Assembly (NCBI GenBank): GCA_023131975.1
Contig: JAGLYV010000037.1
Location: 1-44,560 of the forward strand
Direction: 5' to 3'
Origin: Candidatus Krumholzibacteriia bacterium
GTDB lineage: Bacteria; Krumholzibacteriota; Krumholzibacteriia; Krumholzibacteriales; Krumholzibacteriaceae
Length of the DNA stretch: 44,560 bases
Program-made: the position numbers and the translations under genes
In this document: in pieces, positions 40,531 to 44,560 of the stretch
Position numbering within the stretch: the first letter of the stretch is position 1
Layout: every line of letters starts with the position of its first letter
The notes under the pieces: generated by a model
Databases searched by the model: none
What the model saw: the letters and a program-made list of their open reading frames with translations, nothing else
What the model was told of the DNA's origin: nothing

Positions 40531-42048
40531 ATGAATGTTGAAGAACGTTTGATGAAAGTCCTTTGTGAAATGTACAACGCTATCAGGGCAAGGTTCCAGG
40601 GTTTTGCGAGGACAGAAAATGGTCTTGTCAGGGTATTTGCGCTGCAACATTGTTCTTCTGCTGAAAGGCGAGCTCCGATAGCGCAGCAGATGTCTCTTCT
40701 CAATGAGGAGCATCATCTTCTCGATGTGGATGACAGGACGACCGGTCAGCCGAGGGCTGAGGTAAACGGTATGCCGGCCTATCGCGGCGAACCGGGGATA
40801 GTCCGCGTCTCACTCCGGAACGGATGGGGTCTGTTCAAAACGGGAGAGAACAAGTGGAGTTTTCTCAGGTCCGGTCCCGAATTCGAGTTGGAATTGTCGT
40901 TGTGGTTCGATTCTGGCAATCTTGAAAACGGTCCGATGATCTCTTCCGCGCACACCGATCTTTTTCTGACATTACTCGACTCGATCGCGCCGTATGTCAA
41001 GTCACCGGATTCAGGTTCCTGTGACCTGGATCAGGCTGGCACCGGAACAGTTTTGATCAGGAAAGATGAACCAGTTCCAGTAGACGATATGGTGCCCCCT
41101 TTTCATGGGCGTTCCCGAAAGATACTCAGATTAAAAAAAGATATCCGCATGCTGGCGAAATCCGGTGTCCCGGTCCTTATCGAAGGTGAAAACGGGACCG
41201 GTAAAGAGATCGTGGCGAAAAATATCCACAATTGTGGGCCGAGAAAAGATAAGCCGCTTGTGATAGTAAACTGTATGGAGATGCCGGAGACACTTCTCCA
41301 GGGTGAGTTGTTCGGTCACGCGAGGGGTTCTTTTACGGGAGCTTTTGTTGACAGGAAAGGCCTCATGGAAAGCGCGGCGGGAGGCACCTTCTTTCTCGAC
41401 GAGATCGGCGAATTGTCGCTGAACCTTCAGGCGGCTCTTCTCCGGGCAATTCAGGAAAAAGAAATAAGAAGGCTCGGTGAAACGGAAAGGCGGAATATCG
41501 ATGTGAGGTTCGTTTTTGCTACGAACAGGAAGCTGGCCGCACTCGTCAAGGAAGAGAAGTTCAGGGAGGATCTGTATTTTCGGATCAAGGGAGTGCGGCT
41601 CTGGATCCCGCCGCTGCGGGAAAGACGCGCGGACATCATGAGCCTTGCAAGGAGGTTTCTCCATTCCGCGACATCGGAAACAGGGATCACCGTTCCCGGG
41701 ATCTCTGCGGATACTGCCAGACTGCTGGTCTCGTTCCCATGGCCCGGCAATGTCCGGGAGTTGAAGAACGAGATAGAGAGGATCGTCGCGCTTTATCCTG
41801 ATACCTCTGTAATAGAACCGGGCATGCTGTCGCCTGCTATCAGGGATAACTACCTGGATGCGTTCTCAAGTATCGACAGAGGAGAGGATACTCTCCGGGC
41901 GGCAGTCAAAAAACTCGAATGCCTGATGATAGAGAAGGCTCTCGACAGGTTCGATAACAACAGGACCAGGAGTGCCGGGTGTCTGGGGATAACCCGGCAG
42001 GGCCTTTTGAAGAAAATGAAACGATACGGCATCAGAGATGCCCGATGA
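40531..42048 (+). CDS. Sigma-54 activator with unknown N-terminal domain
   Basis: 505 residues from ATG 40531 (AGAGGGAG about 10 bp upstream); the longest frame starts at 40456, but that ATG lies inside a sigma-54 promoter. Residues about 1-185 form an unrecognised sensor domain, mostly strands (NGLVRVFALQHC, GIVRVSLRNGWGLFKTGENKWSFLRSGPEFELELSLWFDSGNL), ending in a helix; it might be a GAF- or PAS-like fold. The AAA+ part has Walker A GENGTGKE (about 219-226), L1 loop GSFTGA (about 266-271), FLDEIGE and GNVREL. The Fis-type helix-turn-helix is DNNRTRSAGCLGITRQGLLKKMKRYGI. It converges on the cytochrome gene with a 16-bp gap. Autoactivation is suggested by its promoter. Confidence 0.88.
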   Translation: MNVEERLMKVLCEMYNAIRARFQGFARTENGLVRVFALQHCSSAERRAPIAQQMSLLNEEHHLLDVDDRTTGQPRAEVNGMPAYRGEPGIVRVSLRNGWGLFKTGENKWSFLRSGPEFELELSLWFDSGNLENGPMISSAHTDLFLTLLDSIAPYVKSPDSGSCDLDQAGTGTVLIRKDEPVPVDDMVPPFHGRSRKILRLKKDIRMLAKSGVPVLIEGENGTGKEIVAKNIHNCGPRKDKPLVIVNCMEMPETLLQGELFGHARGSFTGAFVDRKGLMESAAGGTFFLDEIGELSLNLQAALLRAIQEKEIRRLGETERRNIDVRFVFATNRKLAALVKEEKFREDLYFRIKGVRLWIPPLRERRADIMSLARRFLHSATSETGITVPGISADTARLLVSFPWPGNVRELKNEIERIVALYPDTSVIEPGMLSPAIRDNYLDAFSSIDRGEDTLRAAVKKLECLMIEKALDRFDNNRTRSAGCLGITRQGLLKKMKRYGIRDAR

Positions 42049-42064
42049 CAACCCTGGCGTCAGA

Positions 42065-44560
42065 TCATTTCAACAGGACGGCTTTTCTCGTGAATGTGTA
42101 TTCTCCGGCCGTGTACCTTATGAAGTACATCCCTGAAGAAACAGCTCCACCACTTTCGTTTTTTCCGTCCCATTTGACCGTATATCGGGACGGTTCGTGC
42201 ATCCTGTCCATGATCGTCTTCACTCTCTGGCCACTGGCGTTATAGACGGCGATCCTTACGTGAGTCCGTTCGGCCACAGAATAGCTTATCGTGGTGATGG
42301 GGTTGAACGGGTTCGGGTAGTTCTGCTCAAGGTTGAATATCAACGGAGGAGTGTCACCTGCGTCAGTCACGGTCACATTGACAGGGGCCCGGACCGAGAT
42401 CATGGGTTCAGGAGCGGACTTTCCGTTGTTGACCCACGAGTTGTAGAGGTCCTGTCCCATACTGTTCGTCACGTTTTCGTCACGCAAGAATTCCACGTAT
42501 TCCCTGGTCGTGGTCTGGTAGAACAGAGTCACTATCACAGAATCGCTTTCGGCCGGTAGGGCATAGGGAGTCGTGTCCCAGTACTGGCCGTCTTCATAGA
42601 TATAATCGATTACAGGAGACTGTATCTCTTCGAAGGCAGCATTGGTGAAGCCTCTCGGCGGGATACGGTTGTCCAGGTATATCGTGTCGTTAAGGACGAA
42701 GTGGAACGTCTTGCCCGCGGTGAGTCCCAGAGCGGCAGCAAGTGGCGGGCTTACTCCGGGCTCGATCTCGTAGATCTTGATCTGTGGATCTTTGAGAAGC
42801 AGGGCCTCAGTATAGTCGTATTGTCCCGATTCGTAAATGACCTGTCCGTTCACGTCCAGCGCCTTGATATTGAGCCATATCCTTCTTCCCTCGGGATATC
42901 CGGAAGGCAGTTTGTGCGCGGTCTCGTTCGTCACCTTGACAGAGACACCAAAATCTTCGGGGATCACTTCGAGGCTGGCAGCCTTCTGCAGCATCGACCT
43001 GGCTCTCAATATGGCGTCGTTCAACTGAGCCTCGTCGACCTCGTCGGGGAAGAATTCAGAGATCATCTTCGGGATGAAAGTGTTGCCACCGGTGAGGTCG
43101 TGAATCGCCAGGTCGGCACGGTCGTTGACGCCCGTCACGTTTGCACCCTTGGCGTAGGTGTCCCTCATGTGGCAGTCCTGGCAGGAAGACACTATCCCGT
43201 CCGCCTTGTTGCCCGCGAACTGGGGAGCATAGACGCCGGATACCGCGTATTCGCTTCTGGTCCATTCACTGTAGGTCCGTTCGACCGGCAACATATTTCT
43301 GATCTCCATGTCGGGATGTTCCGCGTCGAAAGCGGAAGGAGCGTAGTCATTCGGTGAGATCTTGATGAAAACGGGGTTGCTCACATCATGACAGGTACCG
43401 CACAGGTCTCCCGACTTGTGAATAGGCGACTCGACGAAAGCGTGACTGGCTTCGGCGTCCGAATATGGGCCCCTCTTGACGGGGCCGGGATCGTTGATGA
43501 ACTGGCCGTTGGCGTACTGAAGAGGCAGCGGATTCACCGTTGCGAGCACTGCCGGGTCACCCGTGGGACTGACGCCCTCGACATAGTCGAAATCGACTAT
43601 GCGGTGGCAGAAGTCACACTGGACTCCGTGCCTGTCAAGAACGGTAAGCATCTCACCGCTTGTATCGACAGATCTTCCTTCCTGCCATCCTCCGGGAAAA
43701 TGACACTTGATGCAGATGTCGCCAACCGAAGGAACGTCCTGTTCCGCTATGGCCATACATGCAAGAAAGAGAGGGTCACGGGCCGCTTGACCCATCATGC
43801 TTCCACGCCAGTTGTACCAGGGTTCGGCAGCCTCGTCGTAATTACCGTGGCATGTGGCGCAGGAGACATCAGGGTCTTCCAGGATAGCTCCCTCGTGAGG
43901 CTGAGTGCCGGTCATGTCCATATCTCTGAGCGTGGAGGGAACGTATCCAGCCGGAGTAGCAGTGATCGAAAAGTCGGAGAGGCTGACGTCGGAACCGGGA
44001 TTGCTCGCGTTGTCAACAGCTTCGACCTTTATTCTGTTGGATGTTCCCGGATAATTCGGTACGAACCAGGAAAAGCCGGTGCCCGCAGGTTCGTTCTTTC
44101 CTACCTGCTTGAAGTTCGCGCCTCCATCATCCGAAAGGTAGATGTTTATATGCGATATGCCGCTGGCGTCGTCAGCCGTGTAGTTGATCGAGTAGTATGA
44201 CTCGGCTGAGAGGATCTCCCCTCCATCGGGGTCGGTCATATCAACGGTCGGAGCGATGGTATCGGTCGCGCCCGCGGGAGTGAGATAGGGTTCTATATCC
44301 ACGATGTCTACATTGACCGCATTGTTCTTGTTTCCCTCATACAGTCCGGGAAATGTCGGGGTGTTGGAGAAGTTCACAACATCGGTCACCTCGATGTAAT
44401 TCTTGTATCCGTCCGAGTCCGAGTCGAGGTCGTGCGCCGCGAGGATCGCATCGTCATTACTCAGCCCATTGTTTAGGCCGATCTCGATAGCGAGGCCGTA
44501 GGGATTTCTCTGCCCTCCTCCATCGAAATCGAAATGGCAGACTCCGCAATGTCCGCTGTT
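42065..44560 (-). CDS. Multihaem cytochrome c with FlgD-like/type IX C-terminal module (partial)
   Basis: 831 residues visible; the frame stays open to the window edge, so the N-terminus is missing. Six CxxCH haem-binding motifs are seen: CGVCH at the very edge, CATCH, CIKCH, CDFCH, CGTCH and CQDCH, as in cytochrome c554-like electron carriers. Before the haem cluster there is an Ig-like domain (PTVDMTDPDGGEILSAESYYSINYTADDASGISHINIYLSDDGG). After it comes a strand-rich domain of about 200 residues, then the sorting module FNLEQNYPNPFNPITTISYSV...VRIAVYNASGQRVKTI...KWDGKNESGGAVSSGMYFIRYTAGEYTFTRKAVLLK. It is thus probably exported and surface-attached, with a role in extracellular or outer-membrane electron transfer. 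A terminator before its convergent neighbour is not seen. Confidence 0.88.
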   Translation of the reverse strand, partial: NSGHCGVCHFDFDGGGQRNPYGLAIEIGLNNGLSNDDAILAAHDLDSDSDGYKNYIEVTDVVNFSNTPTFPGLYEGNKNNAVNVDIVDIEPYLTPAGATDTIAPTVDMTDPDGGEILSAESYYSINYTADDASGISHINIYLSDDGGANFKQVGKNEPAGTGFSWFVPNYPGTSNRIKVEAVDNASNPGSDVSLSDFSITATPAGYVPSTLRDMDMTGTQPHEGAILEDPDVSCATCHGNYDEAAEPWYNWRGSMMGQAARDPLFLACMAIAEQDVPSVGDICIKCHFPGGWQEGRSVDTSGEMLTVLDRHGVQCDFCHRIVDFDYVEGVSPTGDPAVLATVNPLPLQYANGQFINDPGPVKRGPYSDAEASHAFVESPIHKSGDLCGTCHDVSNPVFIKISPNDYAPSAFDAEHPDMEIRNMLPVERTYSEWTRSEYAVSGVYAPQFAGNKADGIVSSCQDCHMRDTYAKGANVTGVNDRADLAIHDLTGGNTFIPKMISEFFPDEVDEAQLNDAILRARSMLQKAASLEVIPEDFGVSVKVTNETAHKLPSGYPEGRRIWLNIKALDVNGQVIYESGQYDYTEALLLKDPQIKIYEIEPGVSPPLAAALGLTAGKTFHFVLNDTIYLDNRIPPRGFTNAAFEEIQSPVIDYIYEDGQYWDTTPYALPAESDSVIVTLFYQTTTREYVEFLRDENVTNSMGQDLYNSWVNNGKSAPEPMISVRAPVNVTVTDAGDTPPLIFNLEQNYPNPFNPITTISYSVAERTHVRIAVYNASGQRVKTIMDRMHEPSRYTVKWDGKNESGGAVSSGMYFIRYTAGEYTFTRKAVLLK

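Overview
The window looks like chromosomal DNA of an uncultured Gram-negative bacterium of the FCB/PVC-like candidate phyla, with Krumholzibacteriota- or Eisenbacteria-like lineages as my best guess. The grounds are: secreted proteins ending in the 'NYPNPFNP...' FlgD-like/type IX sorting module, many lipoprotein signals, a multihaem cytochrome carrying the same C-terminal module, a very high density of sigma-54 activators fused to TPR or GAF modules, and an FCB-style set of housekeeping genes. The phylum assignment is inference. No tRNA, rRNA, CRISPR array or insertion sequence was recognised.

Layout. 1-12.4 kb is an ordinary housekeeping block, all on the + strand: dCMP deaminase, nrdR, a secreted protein, tatC, a polyprenyl diphosphate synthase, an AmmeMemoRadiSam-type radical SAM enzyme, rsfS, argS with a degenerate HIGH motif, a PfkB sugar kinase, an unknown protein, a membrane HD-GYP protein behind a near-consensus sigma-54 promoter, purM, and two tandem STAS-domain proteins ending in a strong terminator. 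12.4-20.1 kb holds a surface lipoprotein (- strand) and two very large tandem paralogues (+). The duplicated unit runs almost exactly from the predicted transcription start to the stop codon.

20.2-42 kb is a regulatory island. Five sigma-54 bacterial enhancer-binding proteins (EBPs) each have a different N-terminal module: TPR-like, GAF, long TPR, pseudo-receiver, and an unknown domain. With them are a histidine-kinase-like ATPase, a 1214-residue Ser/Thr kinase-ATPase-TPR protein, an adenosine-specific kinase, several lipoproteins, an M30-like metalloprotease lipoprotein, a solitary PqqD-like protein, and a lipoprotein whose Cys-rich hydrophobic C-terminus resembles halocin C8-type peptides and is followed by a four-helix membrane protein. 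42-44.6 kb is the 3' part of a multihaem cytochrome c on the - strand, cut by the window edge.

The main result of reading by eye is a set of five GG-N10-GC sigma-54 promoter candidates: before the HD-GYP gene (8844-8859), before the histidine-kinase-like gene (25521-25536), before a ZU5-like lipoprotein (35288-35303), and before two of the EBP genes themselves (37075-37090 and 40452-40467). This suggests a self-wired sigma-54 network controlling envelope proteins and c-di-GMP turnover. Two of the sites sit on top of the longest-ORF start codons and therefore move the gene starts downstream. The best candidates for an undescribed system are this network and the Cys-rich-lipoprotein/membrane-protein pair, with its long, structured, gene-free upstream region (28997-29861).
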